NCBI GenBank assembly: GCA_964369415.1
Contig: CAYJFP010000003.1
Location: forward strand, 99,555 to 163,554
Length of the DNA stretch: 64,000 nucleotides
Source: SIG603 sp964369415
GTDB lineage: Bacteria; Bacillota; Clostridia; Oscillospirales; Acutalibacteraceae
Reading direction: 5' to 3'
The position numbers and the translations under genes were made by a program. The notes beneath the pieces were generated by a model. That model was not told the DNA's origin. It saw nothing but the letters and a program-made list of their open reading frames with translations, and searched no databases. Shown here piece by piece: positions 16,320 to 24,765 of the stretch. Within the stretch, counting starts at the first letter, position 1. Every line of letters begins with the position of its first letter.

Positions 16320-17990
16320 TTATTCTTTAATTTGAAAGCGCTGAATCATGTCTTGCATGTTTACCGATTGTGATGAAAGCTCTTCACTAGCGGCTGCACT
16401 CTCTTCACTCGTTGCGGAGTTATTCTGAACAACTGCCGAAATTTTGTCAATCGCACTTGTAACCGCATTAATCGCCTCTGCCTGTGCGTTTGAAGCTTCT
16501 ACAATCTTACTCATAAGTGCCGAAGTTTCCTTAGCACGCTCAACAACTGTTAGCGTGTTATCAGTAGCATCTTGTGCAAGTGAAACGCCCTTATCTATTG
16601 AGCTAATCGAAGAAGCAATAAGCCCACTTGTGCTCTTAGCGGCATCTGCAGATTTAGCGGCAAGATTTCTAACTTCATCAGCAACCACGGCAAAGCCTTT
16701 ACCCGCCGCACCAGCTCTAGCGGCTTCAACCGAAGCATTAAGTGCCAATATATTTGTTTGGAAAGCTATATCGTCTATAGTTTTGATAATTTTGCTGATT
16801 TCCTTAGATTTTTCTTCAATTTCATTCATAGATTCCATCATAAGTGCCATTTTGTCATTGCTTGCAGTAATAGCATCGGCTGTAGCCTGTGCCATTCCAC
16901 CAACGTTTTCGGCATCTTTTGAGTTAGTATTGATTTGCCCTGAAATATCCTTGATATTATTCGATAGTTCTAGAACGCTCTTAGCTTGGTCTATCGAGCC
17001 TTCTGCAAGCATTTGTGATGCATTTGAAACCTGTTGTGCGCCTTGTGAAACCTGAACAGACATAGATTTAATCTGTAGCATTATGTCATTCATATAGTCT
17101 ATCAAAGAGTTAAGGTTTGTTTTTATCGGTAAAAACTCACCTGGATAGTCTCTTTTTATGTTAAAGTTTAGATTTCCTTCCAGAATATTATCTGTAACAC
17201 TCACGATATCCGCAAGCACAACCCCGACAATTTCCTGAGAATCTTTTACAGCATCAGCCATTTTGCCAAGCTCATTTTCACTTTTATACTTAACAGGCAC
17301 AGATAGATTTCCTGTAGAGAACCCTACGACACTTTTTTCTACTTCTTTAAGTGGTTTTACTATTCCTTTTGTAAGAACAACAGCTATAATTACCGAAATT
17401 AGAATAGCAACACCTGCTATAGCCACCACTATAATAAGATAAAGACTGGAATTCGCATTTAGAGTGCTTACATATTCTTGCGAATAAGTTTCCATTTTAT
17501 TTAAAAGATTTGCGCCTTGATCTATAACTGATTGAATTACAGGTGTGCAGTCAATCAAAATTATCTCTTTAGCTGCATCTAGATTCCCAGCTTTAACTTC
17601 GTTAACTATCGGCTCTAAAAGTGCAGACCACTCCCTAATCGTTTGAGTATAATTACTTAAATCAGAGTCGCTAAATGGATAAATCTCCTCCATATGCGTA
17701 AGCGTTTCATTAAGTTTATCTACAGGTTCATTCATAGACTGATATACACTTTCGTCATACCCAAAAAGCGCAAGTTGCCTTAACTGCATGGCTATGTAGT
17801 TAACCTCTTTTTCACTCTCTTCAAGCTCTGTAAGAAACTCTATTGTATTATCAATAGTATACTGATAATTCACTCTTGTATCATTGGCCTGTGTTAATGC
17901 CAAAAATACTGCTACCATTAAAGACAGAATTACTACGCCAAACGAAACGGCCATTTTAATTCCCATCTTGAGATTATCAAACGCTTTCAT
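16320..17990 (-). CDS. Methyl-accepting chemotaxis protein
   Basis: A 556-residue transmembrane chemoreceptor. Membrane segment 1 (~11-30) and segment 2 (~180-205) flank a ~150-residue extracytoplasmic domain that looks like the helical 4HB type. HAMP follows at ~206-260, then a long cytoplasmic coiled coil whose signalling tip reads NASVEAARAGAAGKGFAVVA. No response-regulator docking pentapeptide is visible at the C-terminus. The ATG at 17990 has GGGAGG 8 nt upstream; an in-frame start at 18041 lacks one. No che genes are nearby, so it is an orphan receptor. Ligand unknown. Confidence 0.92.
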   Translation of the reverse strand: MKAFDNLKMGIKMAVSFGVVILSLMVAVFLALTQANDTRVNYQYTIDNTIEFLTELEESEKEVNYIAMQLRQLALFGYDESVYQSMNEPVDKLNETLTHMEEIYPFSDSDLSNYTQTIREWSALLEPIVNEVKAGNLDAAKEIILIDCTPVIQSVIDQGANLLNKMETYSQEYVSTLNANSSLYLIIVVAIAGVAILISVIIAVVLTKGIVKPLKEVEKSVVGFSTGNLSVPVKYKSENELGKMADAVKDSQEIVGVVLADIVSVTDNILEGNLNFNIKRDYPGEFLPIKTNLNSLIDYMNDIMLQIKSMSVQVSQGAQQVSNASQMLAEGSIDQAKSVLELSNNIKDISGQINTNSKDAENVGGMAQATADAITASNDKMALMMESMNEIEEKSKEISKIIKTIDDIAFQTNILALNASVEAARAGAAGKGFAVVADEVRNLAAKSADAAKSTSGLIASSISSIDKGVSLAQDATDNTLTVVERAKETSALMSKIVEASNAQAEAINAVTSAIDKISAVVQNNSATSEESAAASEELSSQSVNMQDMIQRFQIKE

Positions 17991-18115
17991 TGTTAATCCT
18001 CCCAGCATATCTATTTTATTTTTTCTGTCGAAAAAATGCATCTCCTGTTTAACTAAACATTTTTAAATACTAATAAAACAAAAAACACGATCTAAAACGA
18101 CAATTTATCACTATT

Positions 18116-18145
18116 ATTATATCAAATTTCACTTTTGTTTTTCAA
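18116..18145 (-). promoter_or_regulatory. Promoter of the chemoreceptor gene
   Basis: On the minus strand TTGAAA (18145-18140), 18-nt spacer, TATAAT (18121-18116). It leaves a ~120-nt leader before the ATG at 17990. A sigma-A type promoter rather than the sigma-D pattern often seen for chemotaxis genes. Confidence 0.65.
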
Positions 18146-18179
18146 GTAATTGACTGAAAAAAAATATTTTCGTCAATTT

Positions 18180-18217
18180 CACAATACAATTTAAGTTTTA
18201 TTGTGAGTATACACAAT
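18180..18217. promoter_or_regulatory. Dyad upstream of the AraC regulator, possible operator
   Basis: ATTGTG-N6-CACAAT at 18200-18217 is a perfect 6-bp inverted repeat, and a further CACAAT half-site lies at 18180-18185. It is about 60 nt upstream of the araC-type promoter, a normal position for a regulator of this family or for an unlinked one. Function inferred only. Confidence 0.4.
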
Positions 18218-18275
18218 TTATTTATTCTATATAGCTATGTAATGTCGCTTAGTAATAACACTTTAGAATGATTAA

Positions 18276-18304
18276 TTGACCTTAAGTTATGAATATGATA
18301 AAAT
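18276..18304 (+). promoter_or_regulatory. Promoter of the AraC-family gene
   Basis: TTGACC (18276-18281), 17-nt spacer, TAAAAT (18299-18304), 32 nt before the ATG at 18336. It shows that in-frame codons further upstream are promoter, not coding. Confidence 0.7.
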
Positions 18305-18335
18305 ATTAGGCAATACATTTTTTGAGTGGTGCAAC

Positions 18336-19190
18336 ATGAATTATTATAAAGAAGAACGCATAAGTGAATCCGAGCAGTTATCGGCAAATATTTTTATCAA
18401 CCACACCGATAAAACAGGTGAAATGGCGCCACACCATTGGCATGATTATTACGAAGTTTTATATGTAATTGACGGACAGGCTAGTCAAAATATTGAAGGG
18501 AATGTTCATGATATAAAATCTGGAGATATAATTATTATTCAGCCAGGTGAAATTCACTCTACCACCGCCCTTTCAGATTTAGGTTGCTCCATTATTGTTA
18601 TGTTGTTTTTTCCAAGTTGCCTTAATCTTGATAACACTTCCGCCGCATTTTCTCGCTCTCTTAACAAATATCTTTCAGATTTTTATCAGTATAGCTCATA
18701 TTTGCACACTCCATATCCCCATGAAAAAGACATTATGCGAATAATGAGTAACATTAACTATGAAGCAACAATGAAAGAAGATGGTTATGAGTTGATTATC
18801 AAGGGCTATATTTATAGTTTCTTAGGGTTTCTAGAGCGTATTGGAAATTTATCAATCAACCACAAAATCATGCACGAGAATAAATTTCTATTATTAGAGT
18901 GTTGCAAGTATATTGAGGAACATTATCAGGAAAAAATAACCCTTGAAGCTCTTTCTAGTAAGTATAATTACACAAAAGAATATTTCTCTAAAATTTTTAA
19001 AGAAACTATAGGTCAAAACTTTAAATCATTTTTGGATTATGTAAGAATCAGTGAAGCCGAGCGCTTAATTAAGTACGAAAACATGCCAATACACCAAGTA
19101 GCCGAGTCAGTAGGTTACACAAATCATAACAGTTTCACTAGGGCCTATAAGAGAATAAAGGGGTATCCTCCCACGCATAAAGCGGTTTAA
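18336..19190 (+). CDS. AraC-family transcriptional regulator with cupin sensor
   Basis: A 284-residue regulator. Residues ~10-95 form a cupin-type sensor (APHHWHDYYEVLYVIDG, then GDIIIIQPGEIHS). The last ~100 residues are the double helix-turn-helix: ITLEALSSKYNYTKEYFSKIF and the family signature around VAESVGYTNHNSFTRAYKRI. Cupin-AraC proteins usually sense a small sugar or metabolite. It lies 116 nt upstream of the UroD-family gene in the same direction and is its most likely regulator. The start is set by the promoter at 18276-18304. Confidence 0.88.
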   Translation: MNYYKEERISESEQLSANIFINHTDKTGEMAPHHWHDYYEVLYVIDGQASQNIEGNVHDIKSGDIIIIQPGEIHSTTALSDLGCSIIVMLFFPSCLNLDNTSAAFSRSLNKYLSDFYQYSSYLHTPYPHEKDIMRIMSNINYEATMKEDGYELIIKGYIYSFLGFLERIGNLSINHKIMHENKFLLLECCKYIEEHYQEKITLEALSSKYNYTKEYFSKIFKETIGQNFKSFLDYVRISEAERLIKYENMPIHQVAESVGYTNHNSFTRAYKRIKGYPPTHKAV

Positions 19191-19238
19191 CATTTAAGTA
19201 AATCTTAATTTTTGAATAATTCTTCCTAAATTTTGCGA

Positions 19239-19267
19239 TTGATTCCACCCTGTTTATTTGTTACAAT
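19239..19267 (+). promoter_or_regulatory. Promoter of the UroD-family gene
   Basis: TTGATT (19239-19244), 17-nt spacer, TACAAT (19262-19267), 39 nt before the ATG. The strong Shine-Dalgarno GGAGG follows at ~19294. Confidence 0.55.
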
Positions 19268-19306
19268 AATTTTCATAAAAGCTATTATATTTGTGGAGGT
19301 TATTTT

Positions 19307-20320
19307 ATGAGACAGCCAAATTTTAACAACATACTTAAAGTTTTAGAGAGAAAAGTTCCCGACAGACCTACCCTATTCGAATTTTTTATGAATAATCCAT
19401 TATATGAGAAGTTAACCGGTAAATTGAATACTACAAAGCCAAATTCTGTAGAAGAAGTTATTTTTTTAGCCGAGGCTTTCATGGCTGCTGGATACGATTA
19501 TGTAACTACCTACGGTTCTGAATTTCGCCTTACACCAAAGCATGAACAGCACGCAGAAACAATCTCCTTGAACGAAGGTCATTGTATTTCAACTTGGGAC
19601 GATTTTAAATCATATAACTGGTCCGACCCAGATGACTGCGATTACTCCAAACTTGAAAAAGTTAAGCCGTATTTACCTGAAGGCATGAAACTCATGGTCA
19701 TGGGTGCTGGAGGTGTACTTGAAAACGTTATCTCCTTAGTTGGCTATGATAATTTATGCTTAATGATTTATGACGACGAGGAATTAGTACAAGCTCTATT
19801 TAACGCTGTCGGCGAAAGACTTTTAAGATATTACGAAAATTCTGCTAAATACGACTCGGTTGGAATGCTTATTTCTAACGACGACTGGGGCTTTAACACT
19901 CAAACATTCTTAACCACTGAGCAAATGAGAAAATATGTGTATCCTTGGCATAAAAAAATAGCCGCAGCCATACATAAAGAAGGAAAGCCCGCCTTGCTTC
20001 ACTCTTGCGGCAACTTTAATATTGCAATGGATGACGTTATAAATCTTATGAAATATGACGCCAAACACTCATACGAGGACAACATACTTTGTGTCGAAGA
20101 TTCTTATGACAGATGGCATAAGCAAATAGCGATTTTAGGCGGAATGGATGTCGACTTCATCATCAGAAGAAGCACCGATGAGATACAAAAAAGATGTAAA
20201 TCCATGCTTGAAAGAACAAAGGAAACAGGCGGATACGCACTGGGCACTGGCAACAGCGTGCCTGAATACATTCCACAGGAAAAATATTTTGCAATGATTG
20301 ACTGTGTCAGAAAAGCTTAA
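19307..20320 (+). CDS. Uroporphyrinogen decarboxylase-family protein (methyltransferase-like)
   Basis: A 337-residue TIM-barrel protein of the UroD/MtaA superfamily. It has the zinc-type His-x-Cys motif (LLHSCGNF) and the C-terminal LGTGNSVPEYIP that is common in the corrinoid methyltransferase branch. No other haem genes are near, and true HemE sequences have a different N-terminus (with the arginine-rich RQAGRY-type segment), which is absent. It is therefore more likely to move a methyl group from or to a corrinoid protein, or to act in demethylation of a small metabolite, than to make haem. No corrinoid-protein gene is adjacent. It is probably controlled by the upstream AraC protein. Confidence 0.8.
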   Translation: MRQPNFNNILKVLERKVPDRPTLFEFFMNNPLYEKLTGKLNTTKPNSVEEVIFLAEAFMAAGYDYVTTYGSEFRLTPKHEQHAETISLNEGHCISTWDDFKSYNWSDPDDCDYSKLEKVKPYLPEGMKLMVMGAGGVLENVISLVGYDNLCLMIYDDEELVQALFNAVGERLLRYYENSAKYDSVGMLISNDDWGFNTQTFLTTEQMRKYVYPWHKKIAAAIHKEGKPALLHSCGNFNIAMDDVINLMKYDAKHSYEDNILCVEDSYDRWHKQIAILGGMDVDFIIRRSTDEIQKRCKSMLERTKETGGYALGTGNSVPEYIPQEKYFAMIDCVRKA

Positions 20321-20327
20321 AACAATC

Positions 20328-20357
20328 AAAGCTTCCCATTTTAAGGGAAGCTTTTTT
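20328..20357 (+). terminator. Terminator of the UroD-family gene
   Basis: 10-bp stem AAAGCTTCCC / GGGAAGCTTT with a 7-nt loop and a T-run. It ends at the stop codon of the convergent mrpD gene, so that operon's own terminator may be the same hairpin. Confidence 0.85.
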
Positions 20358-21953
20358 CTATGTTATTACAAAGTTTGCCGTTACAAGTACTGTAAGCGTA
20401 AAAAATGCTACCATAGCCATTATGATTTGCTGAAAATTCAGCGATACCTTTTTTAATTTATTTAGTAATTTAAATTTTGAAATGAAATATTTATAAGCAA
20501 AATGTGCAAAGATAATCATGACAAAATATATACCGCTTTTTTCTAAATACGAAAATAGTTCAACTTTTAAATCAGAAGCAAAAATAACATTCATTATCTC
20601 TGTTCCAAACACACCTGATACAAAGCACAAACTCGCTAAAAACAGCAAAACTGCCACTTTATTCTTTTCAGTTTTAACTTTTTCTTTTTCTTTTCCAAAT
20701 AAGATTTTAGAATATTTTGTAAATACCAAAATTGTTCCTATATTGATTAATAAAATTAATATTTCGCTTATACTTCCTTCTGTAGCGTACTGCATGAAAT
20801 ATTTTGATATACTGGAGTTAAAAAATGGTGCACCCGTTATCCCCAAAACTCCTAAAACAGTGCAAAAAGCTGTTAGCGGCATAGCCTTAAACAAACCCTT
20901 AATTTCTCTTATATTTCTGGTTTTATACTGCTTGATAATCATTCCCGCCGATAAAAACAGCAAAGATTTAAACAAGGCATGACTTATCAAATGATAAATC
21001 GCCGCTTGCTGAGCTATCTTTTCACCACTGCTCATTCCCAGTACAATCAAACCAATTTGAGACACCGTACTGTATGCCAAAATCAGCTTAATATCCGTTT
21101 GAACTAAGGCAAAAACAAATCCTAAAACCGCCGTGCATGCACCAATAAAAGTAAAAAACAAAGTATAATCAATGACAGGTGAAAACAAAGTGCTAAAAAC
21201 GAAGAATAAGTATACTCCGTTTTTTACATAAAGCCCTGATAAAATCGCAGACACCGCAGATGGTGCACTCGGTGTACCGTGGGCATGAGGAAGCCAGCTA
21301 AAAAGTGGAAACAGTGCACTCTTAAGCCCGACCGCCGTCATTATAAAAGCAAACGGAAGCACTAAAGAAGATGCATCTGCCTGTGGCATCATTTCACTGA
21401 TTTTTTGTATCGAAAGCACTCCGAAAGTCTTGTATAAATAACCTATTCCGAACAAGTAAAATATCATGCAAATTATTTGAGACAGCAAATACACCATGCC
21501 GTCATACATAGAACGGCTGTCTCTTTTAAACATAATCAGTATGGCTACGACAATGGTTGCAACTTCAAGTAAAACATAAATATTGAATAAATCATCGCTT
21601 AGAAAAACTCCACAAAGAAGCCCTTGCAGTATCAAAAACAGCATTACAAATTTTTTATCGAAAAAACTCTCTTTCATCGTGTATATAAACGATAAAAAGA
21701 ATAAGAGCACCGATAAAATTATTAGCGCCATATTCAGCTTACCCGAGATAAGAGTAATGCCGATTATCATGTTTTCTGAGCCTAAAATATTAACTATACT
21801 TCCGTTTTGTAATATATATACAAACAAAAAACTTGCATAAATTAACAAGGCTGTTTCTACGATTATTACAAAAGTTTTAATCGGTATTTTGGGTATCGCA
21901 TAAATGATTACGCCCAGTAAGATTGGAACAGTAATAAACCAAAGTAAACTCAT
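20358..21953 (-). CDS. mrpD: Mrp/Mbh antiporter subunit D (NuoM/NuoN-like)
   Basis: A 531-residue protein with about 14 membrane helices, the antiporter-like subunit of Mrp and Mbh complexes. The conserved glutamate of helix 5 is in NIYVLLEVATIV, and the proton-channel lysine and histidines occur in PHAHGTPSAPSAVSAIL and YHLISHALFKSLLFL. ATG 21953 overlaps the mrpC stop codon; the GTG directly before it is an alternative. It is the last gene of the operon and the only large ion-translocating subunit in it. Confidence 0.88.
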   Translation of the reverse strand: MSLLWFITVPILLGVIIYAIPKIPIKTFVIIVETALLIYASFLFVYILQNGSIVNILGSENMIIGITLISGKLNMALIILSVLLFFLSFIYTMKESFFDKKFVMLFLILQGLLCGVFLSDDLFNIYVLLEVATIVVAILIMFKRDSRSMYDGMVYLLSQIICMIFYLFGIGYLYKTFGVLSIQKISEMMPQADASSLVLPFAFIMTAVGLKSALFPLFSWLPHAHGTPSAPSAVSAILSGLYVKNGVYLFFVFSTLFSPVIDYTLFFTFIGACTAVLGFVFALVQTDIKLILAYSTVSQIGLIVLGMSSGEKIAQQAAIYHLISHALFKSLLFLSAGMIIKQYKTRNIREIKGLFKAMPLTAFCTVLGVLGITGAPFFNSSISKYFMQYATEGSISEILILLINIGTILVFTKYSKILFGKEKEKVKTEKNKVAVLLFLASLCFVSGVFGTEIMNVIFASDLKVELFSYLEKSGIYFVMIIFAHFAYKYFISKFKLLNKLKKVSLNFQQIIMAMVAFFTLTVLVTANFVIT

Positions 21954-22300
21954 CACTTCTCTTCCATCCTTTTTTTATGTATTGCTTTCCAGTCGGAATT
22001 ACCATATAAATGATAAAGATTAATAAACATACAAAGTGCTATTGCTGTGACAGCGACTCCAATGACTATCGCTGTAATCATCAGTGCTTGTGGAAGCGGG
22101 TCTGCCACCGCTTCTAAGCTTGTATTAATAGGCGGAACATCTTCGGTAGTAGCAAACATGGTAAGGTAAAATGTCACCGCCGCAACCTCCATAATTCCAA
22201 TAGATATGATGGTTTTAAGTATTCTTCTACTGCTGAATATTCCAGCAATTCCGATAAAAAACAAAATTATAGCTACATTTTCTCCTGTTAAAAAATCCAT
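21953..22300 (-). CDS. mrpC: Mrp/Mbh antiporter subunit C (NuoK-like)
   Basis: A 115-residue, three-helix membrane protein like NuoK/MrpC. It has the conserved DPLPQALMITAIVIGVAVTA segment characteristic of MrpC. It overlaps mrpD at the stop codon and follows mrpB by 14 nt. It should form part of the membrane arm next to MrpD and help carry ions. Confidence 0.88.
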   Translation of the reverse strand: MDFLTGENVAIILFFIGIAGIFSSRRILKTIISIGIMEVAAVTFYLTMFATTEDVPPINTSLEAVADPLPQALMITAIVIGVAVTAIALCMFINLYHLYGNSDWKAIHKKRMEEK

Positions 22301-22314
22301 AACCCACCTCTCTT

Positions 22315-22992
22315 TTATGCGTCTTCATAATGGACAAAACGGTAAAACACTATAGACAAACCGCAAAAAACTTTTAGTCCAATTAAAAAGTTCATGATTA
22401 TTAAGTAAGCAATATTATATTCTACAAAAGAATAAAACAAGTTTGAAACCGCAAAAAATACCGCCGTAGTCGCAATTAACAAAAACAAAAACTTCTCCAT
22501 TTTTTCATAAGCGTAAAAATTAAATATTTTATCTGGTCTAATCAAAAACACGCAAATAAATGCTGAAGAAAGTGCCGCACCACCCTGAAATCCACCACCG
22601 GGAGTATTGTGCCCATTGATTATCAAGTACAATCCTAGCATGATAATTATCGGAACTACTACTGCGATACTGTTTTTCGATTTGTCTTTTATGCTCTTTT
22701 TTACATCAACATGTATTTCTTCAGGCAAAATTTCATGCTCGTGTCTTGAAAAATGTATGACTCCCATGACGCTTACAAGTAGCATTAATGCTTCAAAAAT
22801 CGTATCGAATATTCTGTAATTCAAATAGATAGAGGCGACTGAATTTTGTGCATTCGTGTCTTTACTATAGTTTTCCATCACAAATTCAAAAATTTGCGGA
22901 TTTTCTACCGACTTCGTTCCCATAGCCACATATAAAGTTACGACCGCCGCTAAAACCGCAAGTGAAATTCCTATAAGGCGTGATATTCTCAT
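22315..22992 (-). CDS. mrpB: MbhE-MbhF/MrpB fusion (antiporter subunit B)
   Basis: A 225-residue membrane protein joining two parts. Residues ~1-85 resemble MbhE, the piece that in MrpA forms the C-terminal helices, with the NYRIFDTIFEALMLL segment. Residues ~95-225 are the MnhB domain, with NGHNTPGGGFQGGAALS, the signature of MrpB. The two are separate genes in the archaeal hydrogenase cluster and are joined here. It overlaps the upstream DUF4040 gene by 4 nt (ATGA). Confidence 0.85.
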   Translation of the reverse strand: MRISRLIGISLAVLAAVVTLYVAMGTKSVENPQIFEFVMENYSKDTNAQNSVASIYLNYRIFDTIFEALMLLVSVMGVIHFSRHEHEILPEEIHVDVKKSIKDKSKNSIAVVVPIIIMLGLYLIINGHNTPGGGFQGGAALSSAFICVFLIRPDKIFNFYAYEKMEKFLFLLIATTAVFFAVSNLFYSFVEYNIAYLIIMNFLIGLKVFCGLSIVFYRFVHYEDA

Positions 22993-23540
22993 TCAATCAC
23001 TTCCTCTTCTTTTATGCTTAAAAACTCTATACGCTTATCTGAAAAACTCTTCGACAACATTTTCTTAATCTCATTTACATGCAGTTCTTTATCCGAACCA
23101 TAAATCGTTATTTTGTCCCCACTACTATGCAAAATTAAATCATACATATGCTCGCTCGCTATCTTTTCAGGACTTTCCCATGTAAAAACCGACTGCGCCT
23201 CTAAGTCGTGATTTGCACAGTACTGCATAATTTTTCCCGAAACATCACTAGTGCCTGATTTAAGCTTAAAGTCGCTGTTCTTCTTATTTTCTGAAGAGGT
23301 AAAATAAATATAAAAAGTCCTGTGTTTTTTCAGTGCAACTATGTAGAGAATTGTCGAGAGCGCACTTCCTATAATTGCCTCGGCAATCGCAACATCGGGC
23401 GCACTGTAAATCAAGTAACAAAACGAAGCTAAAATTGAAAATGCACCAAGGGCAATTATTATCCTCTTAAAATTTCTACTGCTCACAATAAACAAGGCTG
23501 TTCCTATCATGAGAATAAAAATAATTTTATCTACCCACAT
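22989..23540 (-). CDS. MbhD-like (DUF4040, MrpA C-terminal-like) subunit with soluble tail
   Basis: A 183-residue protein. Residues ~1-75 hold three helices and the DUF4040 signature SAPDVAIAEAIIGSALST, normally part of MrpA or the separate MbhD. Residues ~90-183 form a predicted cytosolic domain without recognised family (mixed, ending in KSFSDKRIEFLSIKEEEVIE). Such a tail is not in ordinary MbhD. It overlaps the mrpG end and the mrpB start, so it is a core part of the operon. Its role would be to complete the MrpA-like module. Confidence 0.8.
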   Translation of the reverse strand: MWVDKIIFILMIGTALFIVSSRNFKRIIIALGAFSILASFCYLIYSAPDVAIAEAIIGSALSTILYIVALKKHRTFYIYFTSSENKKNSDFKLKSGTSDVSGKIMQYCANHDLEAQSVFTWESPEKIASEHMYDLILHSSGDKITIYGSDKELHVNEIKKMLSKSFSDKRIEFLSIKEEEVIE

Positions 23541-23832
23541 CGTCGTCCTCCTTTAACTTATATCCTGAAAAATAAGCCGACGAGGCAATCGCCGAGGTGA
23601 CTATCGGATTTATAATAAGTATTAGCATGAGTATCAGCACCACTTTTAATGTAAAAAGATTAAACCCGCTTAAAATCGCCACGCCAAGTAGTATTGTTAT
23701 CAGCCCGACAGTGTCAATATCCGCCGCCGACAACAGCCTTGCGTAGAAATTATTAAACCTATATATACCTATAATTCCTATAAGAACAAAAACTACTCCA
23801 ATTCCTATAATAGAATAAGCTAAAACTTGCAT
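23527..23832 (-). CDS. mrpG: Mrp/Mbh antiporter subunit G
   Basis: A 101-residue protein with three membrane helices and the MnhG pattern (GIIGIYRFNNFYARLLSAADIDTVG followed by a hydrophobic helix). A strong Shine-Dalgarno (AAAGGAGG) precedes the ATG. It overlaps mrpF upstream and the DUF4040 gene downstream. MrpG is a small helix-bundle subunit needed for assembly of the membrane complex. Confidence 0.87.
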   Translation of the reverse strand: MQVLAYSIIGIGVVFVLIGIIGIYRFNNFYARLLSAADIDTVGLITILLGVAILSGFNLFTLKVVLILMLILIINPIVTSAIASSAYFSGYKLKEDDDVGR

Positions 23833-24089
23833 GTCTTACCTCCTTTGCTCTTCTTTCTCAAAAAAGTGGCTATAGACGTCGTTCCAACAAATCCTAATAT
23901 CGCAAATATTAAGCCTATATCAAGATAAAACGACTGCCTAGACATGTATGAATAGATTATTATAATCACTATAATTTTATTGCACATAAGAGAAAAGCCA
24001 AGTAATCTATCCCACACAGAAGGGCCGATTATTATTCTAAATCCGCTTAAAACACTTACACCGATTAAAATATAAATTATTATCGACAT
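23820..24089 (-). CDS. mrpF: Mrp/Mbh antiporter subunit F
   Basis: An 89-residue, three-helix protein with the MnhF pattern: RIIIGPSVWDRLLGF (matching the conserved RxxxGPxxxDR segment), followed by a helix and FVGTTSIATFL. It lies 30 nt after mrpE and overlaps mrpG. MrpF is a small core membrane subunit. Confidence 0.88.
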   Translation of the reverse strand: MSIIIYILIGVSVLSGFRIIIGPSVWDRLLGFSLMCNKIIVIIIIYSYMSRQSFYLDIGLIFAILGFVGTTSIATFLRKKSKGGKTCKF

Positions 24090-24119
24090 AGTAATACCCT
24101 GCCTTTCTATTTTTTCAAA

Positions 24120-24611
24120 CTAACGCCTCTTATCCTTAAGCTTTTTATTCATCTTAATGAGCTGCGGTTCAAATGAAGAACACGGGCTTTTGCCATCGTT
24201 TGAGTGCAAAGATAAAACCGTGAGTTTATCCTCTTGCTTATCTACGGTGATTGTACCTGGTGTCAGTGTTATAGATGACGCTATGATGTTTTGTATGTAC
24301 GGACTATCAATCTTCTTATCTATTTTGCATTTAACAAACCCTGGTTTTATTTTTCCGGTGATTATTCTATACGAAGCCTTGATACCGCTTAGATAAATCT
24401 GCCCTACCATAAATACTATGTATTTCAAAAACTTTAAAACAGGTAGGTAAAAAGTCTTAGCATAGTTGTAATCCAAAAGTAAATTTGCACTAAATAAAAT
24501 TAAAGTTACTACCGCAAAACCTATAACTATACTCTCTACACTAAAATTTTCATTCATCACTAGCCACACTACAAGTAGCAATAATGGTACAACAATTCTT
24601 TTTAACAGCAT
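24120..24611 (-). CDS. mrpE: Mrp/Mbh antiporter subunit E
   Basis: A 163-residue protein with two N-terminal helices and the soluble C-terminal domain of MnhE, including SSITLTPGTITVDKQEDKLTV, the conserved TLTPGT segment. The ATG at 24611 has AAAGGTGG upstream; an in-frame start at 24641 does not. It is the first gene of the operon, behind the promoter at 24659-24687. MrpE contributes to assembly and stability of the complex. Confidence 0.88.
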   Translation of the reverse strand: MLLKRIVVPLLLLVVWLVMNENFSVESIVIGFAVVTLILFSANLLLDYNYAKTFYLPVLKFLKYIVFMVGQIYLSGIKASYRIITGKIKPGFVKCKIDKKIDSPYIQNIIASSITLTPGTITVDKQEDKLTVLSLHSNDGKSPCSSFEPQLIKMNKKLKDKRR

Positions 24612-24658
24612 AACCACCACCTTTAAATAAAAGTTTACCAATCAATTATATTGCTATA

Positions 24659-24687
24659 ATTATAACAAAAATACGATTAAATTTCAA
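24659..24687 (-). promoter_or_regulatory. Promoter of the Mrp-like operon
   Basis: On the minus strand TTGAAA (24687-24682), 17-nt spacer, TATAAT (24664-24659), with a ~45-nt leader to mrpE. Confidence 0.72.
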
Positions 24688-24716
24688 TGTTTTATGTTAA
24701 TTATTTTGATTCGGAT

Positions 24717-24746
24717 TAAAAAAAGTACTGATTTTTATATCAGTAC
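24717..24746 (-). terminator. Terminator of tag
   Basis: Read on the minus strand: GTACTGAT / ATCAGTAC, an 8-bp stem with a 6-nt loop, followed by a run of T (complement of the A-run at 24718-24724). Confidence 0.8.
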
Positions 24747-24765
24747 TCATTTTGTAGATAGATAT

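Noticed and set aside
16444..17055. A 203-codon plus-strand frame within the chemoreceptor gene
   Set aside because: It is antisense to the receptor, rich in Ser/Ala/Ile as expected for the complement of a coiled coil, and has no ribosome binding site.
19307..20320. Haem biosynthesis gene hemE
   Set aside because: The N-terminal signature of HemE is missing and the HSCG/LGTGN motifs fit the methyltransferase branch; no other haem gene is near.
20518..20982. A 154-codon plus-strand frame inside mrpD
   Set aside because: Antisense to membrane helices, which often leaves long open frames; no recognisable domain or start signal.
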